Assembly (NCBI GenBank): GCA_003439945.1
Contig: QVRM01006416.1
Span: 1,522,501-1,586,500, forward strand
DNA: 64,000 nt
Direction of reading: 5' to 3'
Source: Dermanyssus gallinae
Lineage: Eukaryota > Arthropoda > Arachnida > Mesostigmata > Dermanyssidae
Shown here: one piece after another, positions 1 to 21,100 of the stretch
Layout of the letters: each line of letters begins with the position of its first letter
How positions within the stretch are numbered: the stretch's first letter is position 1
Translations under genes and position numbers: made by a program
The notes under the pieces: model-generated
What the model was told of the DNA's origin: nothing
Database searches by the model: none
What the model saw: the letters and a program-made list of their open reading frames with translations, nothing else

Positions 1-1199
1 GCACGCATGTAATCGCGGCCAATTTAATCGAGTGGTGCGGGGTTCGTACGACAAGGTGGTACTGTCACAAGTAAATCTTCCACCGCAGCCAGTATTGCTT
101 TGCAATTACCTCTAGGAATATATATATGCAAAAGCGCGTTGACTGTGACTAATCATATTGTGGAACCCAGAGTTCGACGTCGCTTTAGACCAGCGTCTCC
201 CCTTATCGAAAGGCTGTAAAGGAGATTGCCATTGGAACGCCCTCGTTGCGTTCGTGTACTTTGCACGATCGCTAACGATTGTCAAAATAAGCAAGCAGAG
301 TCAAATAAGTAACAACAAAAACAGCAAGTTTTACCACTTGTAAGCTCTGAAAACAAATCACGCCATTATATCATATTTAAGAATAATACCAAATATATCT
401 ACAACAATTATCTGCTTCCCAGCATAGTTAAAGCTAATCTCAGCTATGGCATGACTTTGTTTTTATTCACTCTTTTGCTATATTTCAATTTACCTTAAAC
501 GTATCTATCCTTGTCCGTAGCGTAGATCGTACCTTCTTCATTCGGCTGACAGTGACAACGACATCGACTGTGTAACCCAAGATCGAGGAGGGATCGGCTA
601 CTTAAGATGTTCCCTCTGTGTCGTTGGTGGCGTTTCGTTATTTGATGACGGGTTCGTTATTCATGGATTTCGTAGCTACTACTACTACTACTACTACTAC
701 TACTGTGATTACTGCTGTCACTGTCCATGCGTTTGCCTTCGTGACTTTGTTTGCTTTCGACACGTACAAAATACCGCGAGTCGCGAGTCTTTGAAAGCGT
801 ATCAGTCTGTCCACAATCGAGCGCATATATTTTTTGAAACGGACGTGACGGACACGCACATTTGATGCATGCATACAAGCGGAAGTGGTGTATATTCGAC
901 GTCATCTTTGCTTGTTAATGGGTGATGTGGAAAAAATTCAAAACTCATACTATCTTTAGGTCAGGCTTGACTGCTTTTGTGTACGCTCGTGTTATCAATA
1001 TGGCAATAAAAATGGCATGTATAAGTCTGTATATAAATATTGACAAACTCGAGTGGCACAGATGGTTGGCGACTCTCGACAACAATCACGGGTTCAATCT
1101 CGGCGTGATACATACCCATTTGGAAGTAATCGTTCGTACTAAAATGTGGCTCAAAAATCTTGAAAAATAGAGGGAAACTTAGCCTAAGTGAATGTAATA

Positions 1200-1500
1200 A
1201 CACCGCCCAATGTGGCAGCGGCGTCATCCGGCGGTGGTTAATGCGTAATACTTTTCTGATTTCTGGTATGGTCGATCGCAGGTTCGATTCCAGGTGTGGG
1301 AATCTATTGCTTGTTTCCGGGTGTCTGTCAGGTGTACATATGCAATACTGATCCTGAAAAAAAATCCGACAAGCTTTGGTGGCGGCGGTTGAGGTTTGTG
1401 CTTGCTGTCATTCAACGCTGTCATGACAAGGCACTTGTTGTTTAAAAAAGCCCACATGAAAATGCAACATTTCTGAATTAAAGGAGCCTGTGGAGAAGTT
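1200..1500 (+). repeat. Possible tRNA-derived SINE
   Basis: A B-box-like GGTTCGATTCC lies at about 1280-1290, after a segment that could carry an A box (GGCGGTGGTTAATGCGTAAT). This is the arrangement of a polymerase III promoter in a tRNA-derived SINE. I see no second copy in the window, so this rests on the box alone. Confidence 0.3.
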
Positions 1501-2055
1501 CCACAGAAGGGGATGACCCCCATTGGGCTTGGAAAAAACTTAGCTTAGAAAGACTTTTATAGGCAAAAATCCCGAAAACAATATATCCTTTGACACTCCG
1601 TCCAAAGTACCAAAGTCAGAGATACAGTTTCGGGAGAGTCCGGCTGTGGTTGGGTGGAAATAATGTTCGGTCATAAAACAAGCATAGCTTAAGTTCGGCT
1701 ATACGCATGATTTTACTATCCGTAAAATCTTAGCTATTTTATAGCTGGACAAAATATGCCAGGTTTGATTTGACATTCTGTGCCGATACCCCGTAACACA
1801 GCTAGTAGCAATGACGTGTTCATACCAGAAATGCGGTCGTTATTGTAGCGAAGCCAGGGGTTAGCGAGCGGTCCACGGACAACATGACGTGGCTGTGCAA
1901 GTGAGTCATACCGAACTCATCGGGGCAATAATTCTGTGTGTATTATCTGTCAGTTGAACGAGGTATTGTAGCAAGTCGTGGCATTGTAGTATCTGTAGTG
2001 CTCTCGATAGTAGTGGCTCAGCGAACGGCGACTTCTCTAACTGACTAATATGCAT

Positions 2056-2205
2056 AAATAGCTAGTGGCAAAGAGGCTAAGCCATTGCCTTGCATTCGGG
2101 AGGTCGTGGGTTCAAGACCTAGTTCGGCCATAGGTTCTTTCGTATTGTGGTTTCCATGGTTTCCTATTTAGATAAGGTGAATGAGAGCGACCGGAGAGCG
2201 ACTAC
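2056..2205 (+). repeat. tRNA-derived SINE, family B, copy 1
   Basis: The tRNA-like head carries an A-box-like TAGTGGCAAAGAGG and a B box (GTGGGTTCAAGACC), with CCTTGCATTCGGGAGG between them. The body has GGTTTCCTATTTAGATAAGG. The same head and body order is found on the minus strand at 37.0-37.15 kb and 59.6-59.75 kb. The central segment resembles an alanine tRNA with a TGC anticodon, which is an inference. The copy is diverged from the other two. Confidence 0.7.
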
Positions 2206-3834
2206 AATCGGCCATGATCGGACAAAAAAACGGAAGCACAGATGTCTCAATAGCAAAAGAGATGGAGCATTACTATCCATCCCCTCCTGACATTATTATG
2301 ATTAGTATAGTCAAAAAAAGCGAGCATGCAGCATTTGTCGGACGAAGCACTAAACAGTGACTATTTGTTTTATGTGCGTTGTTGACCGCCAGTAGCGACC
2401 AGAGTAAGACTAGAGTTTTTAGTGGGTTTGAGAGTCCCACACTACCCAGATCAAAGGGTGTGCGTTATGCATTTTTGTTCCTGGCCCCTGTAAAAAAAGA
2501 GTAAGACTTGTATACTCACAAAACCTGTGTTGCTCCCCATCCTCCTTTCTGGTGCTGGGAATTGTTTGGCATTGCCTCGAAAGGAATACCAACGTTGCGC
2601 GCGTAATGTTACTGTTGCACAGCTCACAGTGGAGGTACAACGAGGACACGCCCATAAGCAAAATGAGGACAAACTCTTTGTTTCGCCTCAATGAGAGGCC
2701 TGTGAATATAACAAGTCGAACATGTTTGGTCCTTTATTTAATATTTGAACATATAAATGACATAGTCTATGGCTTGTGAACGGCTTTTGATTTGAACTTA
2801 TTACGGAGTTCAAATCATGTATCATCAAGGCATGTACAAACGGAGTAAACAACCCGGAATTCTGGATTTATCTTATCACAGCGCTATCAGCTACTGCGAG
2901 TGATCTCTAGGTAACGCGGTCATATCAAACACGCGAAATGCTTGCCTAAGTGATAAAACAAATATGGTTGTCCCTTAGTGCTTTCGATGACACGATTTTT
3001 AGCTTAAGTGTCCTAAGAGACGCCAATGAGCCTAAAGGGTAATGCCAGAGCTGAAGTGTTGTTTATGCCGGCCTGAAAGTTAGCTCCTTGAGTACACACA
3101 GAAAGATATTTTGTGTCTGAGGGGTATGATATCTGAGAGGTGTTTAAGGAAAGGCATGCGATATACTTAATAAGAACATGCGAAAATAAATTGCAATCAA
3201 TCTAGTACAAAGCAGGCGGCATTTTGCGCACAGACGGCTGACGCACAACAACGACAGCTAGGTTGCGGCAGCGCGTTCAGCTTGAGTAATGGAGACAAAG
3301 CGCAGTATTGAGACTTTGTAGTATCACAGTTAGTCGGCGCGGCTTGTTTGTATGCGTGTGGTCTACAGTGTGAGGACTATAAAGGACTGGCCTTCCTGAT
3401 TGACAACAGTACACACAAATTATATTAGCCTTATAGATCAATAAATCCATGAATAACTTACTAGATTTTTTGACACGACTTCGATTTTCGAGTCTTAAAA
3501 GTAACATTTTGTCCATGTCCTAAAGTGGGAAGGTTTTATCATGTTCAGCAGACGAGAAATTGATTCTCTAAGGAAAACTAAAGTTTCACTATACTGAAAC
3601 GGTACTTTGCCAATAGGTTCCCAGGCCAGCCAGTGGTCAAAATATTCATATGTGGACCTAGGAATTCGACGCATGGAGTCACCGCTGATGTTTGAATGAG
3701 CTGATCACCTCGCGTTTGGGCATCGTAGCAGATACAAGTTATGGCAATAATAAGTTTTAGTAATTATAATGTAATTAATTGCACTAAAAGGATGTCCATA
3801 TGTCCGTGTATGCTATGACATTGCATTTCTCTAG

Positions 3835-11364
<7,530 letters not shown>

Positions 11365-12339
11365 ATAGCGGCTTCTACGACGGAACTCCACTGGTCTCCT
11401 ACCGCCGACTGTTGATCCCTACGCCTCACGTCAGCGCTTTACGGCTCTTTACTATTTTTGCTTGCTCTGCCACTGATCTACCTATAATCGAACGCAATAT
11501 CGTTGTTACGTTCTACGTGCTCGAAAGAATTATTCGTTGACGCTCTCGCATTACCCACTCAAAAAAGGGACGCAGTGGGCGCCAAACCGAAGCAACATAT
11601 ATACAATATTGATTCAACAATTAAGAAAGGAAGGATAGCATGCCATCCGTAGTTATATGAGGACGGCTGCTTTGACCAATATAGACTAATAACAGTAAAC
11701 TATTTTAATTACAAATCGTGGTTACCGCAGTAATCAAGCTAAGAACATAGCTAACATAATAGCAAGGTATGAAAGTGACGTTTCAGCAGGGGCGACGTTG
11801 GAGATATTTGGAGCGTGACCGCTGTTCAGTAGACGTGTGCTGCTAATTTGAGCGTGGAATGAGAGTATTATATGTAACCTTGCAACATAGACACATATTT
11901 TTCTGCTATTCTATTTCAATGGAAACAACCACGGGTCGTGCTTGATACGACATATTGTATCGAACACTCCACCGGAATCAGCGTCAAGTGCCTAAAGTCT
12001 TTGGAAAGTGTCCGTAATTAATAATAAATGAATGTTTGATTGTCTGACACAAATATGTGTACCTGTGCTTTATTTAGATCATATATTACAGGCTCGTCTA
12101 GGGCAAACCGCATAATGCCCACCTAATAGTATTTATTACTATTTTTAATACACCTATATATGCCAGACTGACAGTTCAGTCACCTAGGTGTTATGTCTAT
12201 GTTCGATGTAATTTGCACACGTTATGCGTTTATCTGCGACAAGACCGGCCATATATTTTCGCATTCTGTGCGTCACTACTTCGAATGACGTTGTGCTTAA
12301 AAAAGGCGAGCATACGTCTCCTTAGCTCTATATACACAG

Positions 12340-12418
<79 letters not shown>

Positions 12419-12519
12419 GTTGTATACACGTAATATACTTGGTTTTATAAACTTGGTATATTAATACAATGTGGTTAGTAATTCAGGCAACCCAGCCAGC
12501 CACACAGTGCTTTTCGACA

Positions 12520-12561
<42 letters not shown>

Positions 12562-12644
12562 GAAGTGAGATATCTTTAAGATTTCAGCCGCAGAGGTTCC
12601 AGTATTAAGAGACAGCTACGATCGAAGAGACAAATCGAGTCCGC
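11365..12644. other. Peflin 3' UTR and gap to PEX3
   Basis: A candidate peflin poly(A) signal AATAAA lies at 12023-12028, followed by T/GT-rich sequence. The gap holds a long (TA)n at 12345-12416 and a shorter one at 12529-12557. Peflin (+) and PEX3 (-) converge here. No other gene is seen. Confidence 0.6.
12345..12416. repeat. (TA)n microsatellite
   Basis: About 36 TA units, located between the convergent peflin and PEX3 genes. Confidence 0.95.
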
Positions 12645-13508
12645 TTATTTCTGGGGCTCGTTGCAGAACGCTTCGTAAATATTGGCTAGAAAGTTCCTTG
12701 AGCAATCGCTAGCGAGGCTGTCGCGTACAAACACGTCTCCACGATTCTCAGTCTGCGTCTTCAGCGCAGGCAGTACCTTGACCATGGGACACTGCTCGAC
12801 CCCGAGAAAAACAAAGCTTCGCCGTACGAGTTCCTGCAGATCGCGAAAGCCATTGTCGACAAGGTTCTCGAGAAGCGCAAGGCAGTCCGAGCACTGCAGA
12901 ATGTCCTTGGTTTCCGCTATCATCTGATTTAGCGCCTCAAAGCTTGGCACATCCAGGTCAGAGCATGCCGACACCCACTGGTCGCGAATGAGAAAGCACG
13001 CTGCGTTGTCGATGATGATAACGTTCGTCTTGACGAAGTTGTACGCCAGTAGAAAGTCGTCCGAAGTGACCGCTTGTTTGAGGTCGATGTGACCAAATGC
13101 TGTCACAACGGCATCCTTCAGAACGCGTATGAGATCCAGTACGCCCTCGTCGAGAAAATGCGGCGTCATTTCCAAGAACTTTTTATGCACTTCATGGGTC
13201 TGTGGCTTTGGAGCACGCGAGTTAAGCAGCACCTGACCGCCGACGATGCCAAGCTGAATTCGCAGCGCGCAGACCAGAAAGCTTTCAGCGTAAACCGAAA
13301 CAATGCCGTACGTGATTAGCCGTATCTTGATCTCCTCCCAGAGTTCGGACCGATTCTCGGGCTTGGTACGAACCTTTAAACAAATTAAACAATTGAACAA
13401 ATTTACGTTATATGACACCAGTATATCCGCCAGAAATCGCATGATAAAACGCAACATAGAAAAAAGATATGTATAAAAAACACGCCTAGAACCCTTAAGC
13501 TCAAGTAC

Positions 13509-13545
<37 letters not shown>

Positions 13546-14146
13546 TAGTCAAGAATTATGGCGTTTAAGACCCCATTCCGCCTAGTTTTTGAAACTAGAT
13601 TCGTTGGACGTCGAGGGAAGGCCTCTGGCATAAATACCTTTTGACCCTCGTAAGAGGAGTGAGTAGCAGCAGACGGCTTCAGATATATATATATATATAT
13701 ATCGAAAATGAGCAAAGAATCTGCAGCAAGTTCTGCGTTAAAACCAAATAATATGTTCTGAAGTGGTGGAAAGGTTACGAACTGCTTATAGTGATCAGAC
13801 AACCTGGTGTCCCAAAACACTACGTGGTACCGTCGATTTCGTAACGGGCGCGAAGGGACCAAGATGACCCCCTTCGAGAAAGCCTTCGACGTCAATAACA
13901 GTGGAAGAGAAAAAAAAATTGTGATATTTTTCTTAACAAGCGCTGAACTACTATTAATTGTAAAACATTAAAGGTACAACGTTTCGGGAGTATGGAGGAG
14001 ATAACGAAAAATTCGCAAGAGCAAATCAACTCGATTCCGAAAGACATGTTCAAAAATGTTTCGAAATATGGGAAAGAATGTAGCATTAGTGGACTGCAGC
14101 TGGTACTTTGTAGGAAACAAAAACACTTTAGAAAGATTAAAAAATT

Positions 14147-14195
<49 letters not shown>

Positions 14196-14988
14196 CTTTT
14201 CGATCCGCCCTCGTATATATGTAAATGCACTCAATGAAAAAGCTTCGAAGTGTTCTCCATCTTGAACTTAGATGATAGATGGATTGCCCAAAAGACCTTC
14301 GATACAAGAAAACAGTTGGAGCCCAAATATGCAAAATAACTTGCGAAAGAACTTGAATTTTATTATCCGATTATTGGCAGGCGTTCAATAAAAATGAATG
14401 GATCAACCCCCATAACCAACGACACATGTTATGCCAGGCTGTTGTCGGGATAACAGTACGTTCATTTCAAGCGTTTAGACTAGAAACAAATTACAAATAC
14501 TGTCAACACAAGTGAATTTCACGTTTAAACTGTTCTTTATTATAATCGTTTTTGTTGTATATATTTATATGATTTCATCTATTCCCCTATTCGACCAAAA
14601 ACAGGGACATTTCAGTATGTATATAATATGTACAGGTTAAATCAACGCTGAATATGTATACCAACCTTTTCAAGTAGATCCTCAAACCCCAGCTCCTGAT
14701 TCAAAATTTCTCGTAGGCGGTGGACGGAGCTCAACACGGTTGAGTCCGAAGTTGAGATGATAGATTCGAAATGTTGCTTCCTCTTCAACTGTTCCAAAAT
14801 ACCTTGTGTCTGACTCTCTTGCCATTGTTCGAGCCGATATCTCAAATACCTAACAGAAGCAAAATCAACATCAATCAATCAGGTTTATTGTCGTGCCCAA
14901 CAAGTTGGCAATCTGTCACCTTTTATTCAAAACATAATAAGAAGTTTATTTATATACGAACTGCTTAAATCGCTCTGATAACCCCCCC

Positions 14989-15031
<43 letters not shown>

Positions 15032-15217
15032 CACGGTAAAAGAGTAAAGGAGGAAGTCCAAAATTACAAAGATAGTGCAAGGAAAGTTCCGGCTAGGTAA
15101 CAAGTCGTGCGGTCTGACTGACCAACAGACGTGGGAAGGAACCAAGAAGCTAATGACAAATGGCTGCTACATTTGCTAATAACAATCTAAATCCTCTGAA
15201 CTGACCAAAAACCTTAG

Positions 15218-15251
<34 letters not shown>

Positions 15252-16002
15252 CATACATGCATCCATATACGGCAAAGGTTTTTATGTTCTATATTTGTAA
15301 TTTTTTAAAGTTATTTAGTACTCTTTCGTTCACGAGACCAGTGAACAGTTTCAAACAAGTGAAAATAAAGTCCTGTGGCACAGACAGGAATAGGTTCTAT
15401 TCGTTGATCGTGACGACATCATGATGGCAATATTACACAAATAACACCCATGTCATATTAATAATGAAAATATGAATTGTTATACTGTTATACTATAGTT
15501 GTTTACTAATTGGTACTGTTAAGTTTAGCTGTTCCAATCGGCATAATTATCAGGAAATTAGCACATAGACATACGTTATGATAGCTGCTACGCTCACTGT
15601 TGTTACCATCTGAACCCGTGCATTCGTTTTTCTGCATATCCAGCATCTGAACTTAAGGCAAGTGGTTGAAAGGAACAACACTATTCACACTGTTCATCTA
15701 TCTGCACATTTATCTATACGCTCGCCCTGAGTCGCCACAACAGTATATATTTGTTTTTCGTCATTTTTGTTACGTTTTCCTTAATTGATTATGTTTATTG
15801 TGTTCATTGTGCGAAAACCCTTGCTACTACTACTGCTACTAGAACATTTGAACGAACACCGAAACGTCGGACGAATGACACAATACCTGACGACTAGAGA
15901 CTGGACTAACCTGTGCGCGGCGTAAACCCCGCCGATCACGACGCCTCCGACGATGAACTTTCGCCGGTGGCGGCGAAAAATGTCGCCAATTTTCGAAAAC
16001 AT
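12645..16002 (-). CDS. PEX3: Peroxisomal biogenesis factor 3 (peroxin-3)
   Basis: There are three minus-strand exons: 16002-15911, 14849-14666 and 13373-12645 (TAA 12647-12645), encoding 334 residues (the human protein has 373). Junctions are CACAG/GTTAGT..GTTAG/G and GAAAAG/GTTGG..TTTAAAG/GTT. PEX3 is the peroxisomal membrane anchor that receives PEX19 with its membrane-protein cargo. Exon 1 begins MFSKIGDIFRRHRRK followed by the hydrophobic FIVGGVVIGGVYAAH; this basic cluster plus a single membrane span is the peroxisomal targeting signal of the family. Exon 2 carries KQHFES and LSSVHRLREILN. Exon 3 carries ELWEEIKI, LRIQLGIVGGQVLL and the C-terminal NFLANIYEAF, all aligning with PEX3. The start ATG is chosen because it matches the family N-terminus; an in-frame ATG 17 codons upstream would add DDDD-type sequence ahead of the signal and is less likely. 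Introns of 1.1 and 1.3 kb carry (TA)n tracts. Confidence 0.95.
13374..14665. other. PEX3 intron 2
   Basis: Noncoding. It contains (TA)n tracts at 13512-13542, 13682-13702 and 14151-14190. No further exon or recognisable element is seen. Confidence 0.6.
14850..15910. other. PEX3 intron 1
   Basis: Noncoding. It contains adjoining (CT)n and (TA)n tracts at about 14987-15031 and a (TA)n at 15218-15245. Nothing else is recognised. Confidence 0.6.
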
Positions 16003-18129
16003 GACACGCACGTCGCTGTCGTCGTCGTCCAAGCTCCTCAAGAGACGCAAACTTGTCGTCGACAGGAAATCAGGCTCGGTTCGGCTGGCTGGCTGAAGAC
16101 CGTAGCATCTTACGTAACGAGCGAGTAGAGGGGCGGGCCAAGACAGCGGCGGCGGCGGCGGTAGCTAGAGAGAGGAAAACCATCGCCGTAATTGTTTGTA
16201 TCGTTGTTGTCGTCGTTGTTGTAGTGGTTGTAGTCGTTGTTTTCGACTATTCCGAGGAGTCATCTGTCGTCGTCGTTGTTGTTGTTGCTGCTGCTGCTGC
16301 TGCTATGGTTGACGTCGCCACTTCGGCCGACTTCGGTCTGACGTCCGACTTGAGGAAGCAAACGTCAACTGCTGCCGACCTGATGGCCGCGAGCGTTCCG
16401 ACGTTTAACGGACGCTTCTGTGTAGAAGTTGATCGATCCTCGGCACGTCGGCAGCCGGCAGTCAATGACAGCGAACCTCACGCGCAAAAAAAACTACGAC
16501 AATGACAGCTGTTATGCTAGGCTAGTTGCTGGCGGGGCGTAGTAGGTCGTACGCACCTAATTCAAGCGCTTGTCAAACCGACGATGCACAGTACCATTAC
16601 GGCAGCTGACTTCGTAGACAAAGCGGGAAAATGCCGACTTTAGTACCATTACGGCTCGAATACGGCCAATGCAATAATTTCGAGTTAAATAAGAGTGGGC
16701 CTGGACACGCGTTCCTAACTCTACTCTAACCGTGACCGAGGAAGGGTTGCTTCTTTCTAACCGGAATGATTCCGCGCTCGCATATGAGCCCACAAGCAAC
16801 ACATTTATTCAGACACTCTTTAGCAGGGGGGCGGGGGCTTTATTACAGTTACAGATAAGTGCTCCATTACAAGAAAACAACCTCGCCAAAACCGGCGGCT
16901 TACGAGGAAGGTTGTGTATGGTTATACCTACAAGCTAGACGCCATGCAAATATCCTGTTAACAATCGTTTTCTTAGCAACAGTTATTGTCTGGATATTGA
17001 GCCCGGCGCGAGTCCTTGTTGTGGCAGTATTGAAGAACTTGGCCGCTCTCTTGGGTTGCTTACATATCCGAGTAAAGATTTGTCGATTCTCTTTCTAACA
17101 TAGATGCAATATCTTCACATTTTATGTCATTCTCATTAATATTGCAGCGAGACGCAACACGCCTGACAAATGTGTCATTAACTGATTGTCTACTCTATTG
17201 ACCCCGAACCTTGCATTTTTAAACTATTAGTTTCACTGGTGGTCATTTAAAAACCTTGGAGTGAAAAACGGCAACATTACCGTCGACGCTCTTCTAGGGA
17301 ATTGTTCAAATGACACTCGGACATACACAAGAACTGACTCTCCCACATCTTTCAATTCAATTCAAGTGCTCCTTTATTGTTTTATGTTTTTGATATACAT
17401 CTACACGAACTCTATTGTCCACGCATCCCCACCCTTATATTTGAAATTGCATATAATTCATTTTCGGTTGCAATTTGGTCAAACTAACATACGCCCAACG
17501 CTTTCAACCGTTGCTTTCATTATCCTCTATCCATACCATTTGGTTGAAATACATATAATCATAATAATTCTGCAAATAACGAGCATTATTAAGTACCTCT
17601 TCAGTATAGCATCTCAGCAGTAGGTAGTATTTGGTTTCAGCACCAGCATAGCTAGCGTGTCCCCGTTATTGCGTGCGTCTCGTTTAATTACTTGCATGCT
17701 CGCTAACTCACTTACTTACTAATTGGCCTAGCTCACAAACCCTTGCATATGTTCCGAACGTATGCTGTGATGCGCGCGCTGATGTCGTCTGCTCAAGGAT
17801 CCGTACTTTCTATCGACATAACCTGCGGAAGCTACATTTCGGCGGCGACAACAATAACACAACAACAACTGGGGCCCTACCGCCTCAGTATCTATTAGTC
17901 TGTCGTAAGAGAATGGTGTTCGCAAATGAAACTGGAGGAATATAGATATCATATCGCGTAAACCGGGCGCGAGTATACATATACGACGAATTTATCGGCC
18001 AAGCGGCTGCTGTGCAGCTGGAACAAAGGCTGGGCCGACGCATCTCGTTCACCATCATATATAGTTCGTCATTTGCCTCATCACCATCACTATATATAGT
18101 GCGTTAGCGTGCGAGAGCGGTGGTTCACG
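16003..18129. other. Divergent intergenic region between PEX3 and EMC3
   Basis: 2.1 kb between the two start codons, expected to hold both promoters. The PEX3 side (16050-16500) is rich in GTT/GTC/GCT triplets, so its long open frames are low-complexity artefacts. No CpG-type or TATA element could be assigned with confidence. Confidence 0.5.
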
Positions 18130-21100
18130 ATGGTCGACCTAGTGCTAGACAGGGACATTCGAATATGGGTCTTCCTGCCCATTGTGGTGATCACATTCCT
18201 TGTTGGAATTGTTCGGCACTACGTTTCGATTCTGCTGACGTCGACGAGAAAAGCCGAAATTCAGCAAGTCTATGACAGGTTTGTATGACGACAACACGGC
18301 TGGTGCGGCGCGGTGTGCGGTCTCCTCATGTGGTGGGCCCGCTAAACAGAAGCGTAACGCAAACACTATTTCGGAGTGAATGAATGTGGCCGATTGGATC
18401 GATTGGTGAACAATTACTACTACTAGTAGTAGAACGTCATCTACACCAAAAAAGGGGACAAGCGAGCAAGCTATATCATAAACAAAGCATTAACCACCTT
18501 CTGTCACTCCTCTCTGTCAGACTCCTGATGCCGGCCGCCTGATTGTTTACCGTTTTTGGTCAGATTTATTCAAGATTGTCATTGGCATTGACAAATATTC
18601 ACAGTACGCGGGTTCGCCCGCAATCGCTACTCATAGTAGAGGAAGTGCGCACATATTTTTAACATCGAATTTAGTGTAACAAACGATTTTAGCGATTGCT
18701 TGTTTCCTTGCATTAAATATATTTAGATAGAAATGAGAACGGATTGAAAAGTCTATACACATAGTTTGCTCCTGTGATTTTTCTTTATTTCCTCTATAGT
18801 TTCGAGACGTTATCCCTTAATTTTTTCGACCCGTTGGAACAGGAAAAAGTCGCAAGGAGCCATTTCCGGCTAATCGGGAAGTCACGGAAGTTTGGAAATG
18901 GAATTTTTCATCAAATTATCCAAAATCTGTAACGATGTGTGCTCCGGTACGTTGACGTGATAGAGGCTCCAAAAGTTTTTTGCTCAGAGTTCGGGCCTTT
19001 TACAACATTTTTCCCGTGCAATATTCTTAAAATTGCGCGGTAGACTTTCCAATTGGCCGGAGAACGGCGTGGCAAACATTCGTGGAAGATGATTTTCTTG
19101 TAGTAAAAAAACAACTAAATTAACCTTGGTGTTGAATCTGCTTTGCCTGAATTTTTTCGATGGACTCTCTCGTTATAAGCACCACTGGGGGCTTGCTTTC
19201 GACGGCGTAATTCGTCTCCTGTATTGACTCTCTAAAGCAGCCCAGGGTTTTCTGCTACCTCCTGGAAGTTCAATTCGTACTATTCCCGACGGGCGTTTAT
19301 TTACTGAAAATTTAACATTTTTGGAACGAACTTCACCGCCAGACTTCTGATACGCAAAATATGGGGTAGAACTGTTATAACTGTATGATTCAGAAGACAT
19401 TTTTAATTCCTCAGCTATCTCCGGATAATAGTTCGGCGATTGTTTAGTTCGATATCACGAATTGTTGGACTGTGCGTAGCTGCTGAATGGAGCTTCTAAG
19501 CAGAACAAACTGGCGGATCTTGGTGGTTTCGGTCTGGCGACAAATTCAACGTACTAGAAGTTGAGGATCTGTCCTTATATATATATATATATATATTTCC
19601 GAATATTGTAAGCCTCATTCTAACAGCTTATATATATATACATATACAGAACGACTGCACAGGCCTCGCCTGCGACCAGTCATTCCTTAACTTTTATTAC
19701 ATGACCAAAGGGGCTATTCAATATATATATATATATATATATTACTAGTTATTATAGGTTTGATTATCTGTTTGTGCTTCTTAAGAAGAATTTTTCCATC
19801 TCTATTACGTCAGTCTAATCTATAAAGTGTATGCAATTTTTTAGCCGTTTCCCATTTTCGTCCCTTCCGGTAGGCGCTCAGGCGACTCAGTTATTTTTTT
19901 GAGTATTGGCAGCTGATACATTGTGATTAACGGTCTCTGTTGTTATTGTCATGGTCGTCGATGTCTGTTGTTTGCCGCTTTTATCGGTTCCCACTGCTCA
20001 GTCAGGCTCTTATCCGCTGCCGTTACCTGAGGGAGAATGGCAAGTATCTTCCGGCCAAAGGATTCATGATGCGGAAACATTTCTTCAACGATGAAGACAC
20101 CGGCTGGCTGAAGACGCAGAAACGAGCGTCGCCTATGAGCAACCCAATGCATGATCCGGGCATGATGACCGATATGCTTAAAGGCAACCTGACGAACGTC
20201 CTGCCAATGATCATGATTGGAGGCTGGATCAACTGGACCTTCTCGGGATTTCTCACTACTAAGGTGCGCGCGTCATCTGAGTTTGAGGGCTTGTCCTCCG
20301 ATACACCACCTTTGGCCGTAGAACAGTCTCTGTGATTTTGCACACTTCGAAGTACGGACGTTTTAGCACTGGAATAACTATTCATGCTACAACAACTAAT
20401 ACTACAACGGCAATCAGTATTAGTTGTTCTTCTACTACTATTAGGGTGCTACTGTGCTTAGGTAAAATATGCTTCATTTGTTAGCAGACAACACCTCTAG
20501 TCGTAGAACAGATTGGAAAGCAATTCGCACTCCCAAAGACCCCGGTGCATCTTCAGTTCATTGAGTACTATGAGGAAAAAATGGTTGACATTGATGCCGA
20601 GATTTACTATGTAGAGACAATGCTAAACTCAGAGTGCTAGTAGACAGGACGAATAGCTACATAGAGGCGCGTTTTGCAGCCCAAGGGTCTCAGCATACAC
20701 TCTGTCGTACTGAGGCTTTCCACGAGGCATGTTACACATGCACTGTAAATATTGTGACAGGTTGTGTGCAAGATATCAATGCAGTGAACGCCGGACAGTT
20801 ACCTCATGAGCAGAATTGAAACAGGAAATGTAAAAAAGGTTATATCGTATCTTACTGTCGACCGGGGCATTATGGCTAAGCTTGGCTGTTCAGAACGTTG
20901 TAGCACGCTTGCTGTGGTTGAACTATTCGCCAGTGCGATTCGCAGCATTCGGAATGACTGTTCTTGGGTCTGGAACGGCATTATTTGGGTTGCCTACATT
21001 TAGCGGAACTAAACGTATTAGCCGCAGCCTCTTAATCCCCCGGCGTTTCGTGTCGCTACTTGCAGGTCCCCTTCCCACTGACGCTACGGTTCAAGCCGAT

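Larger units (their letters stand above)
1..3834. other. Region upstream of the first visible peflin exon, no gene recognised
   Basis: No exon with recognisable homology was found here on either strand. The Gly/Pro-rich N-terminal part expected of peflin was looked for and not seen, so its first exon(s) either lie left of the window or are too short to recognise. The stretch contains a short TAC trinucleotide run (about 677-704), a possible tRNA-derived SINE (about 1200-1500) and a clearer SINE copy (about 2056-2205). Confidence 0.5.
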
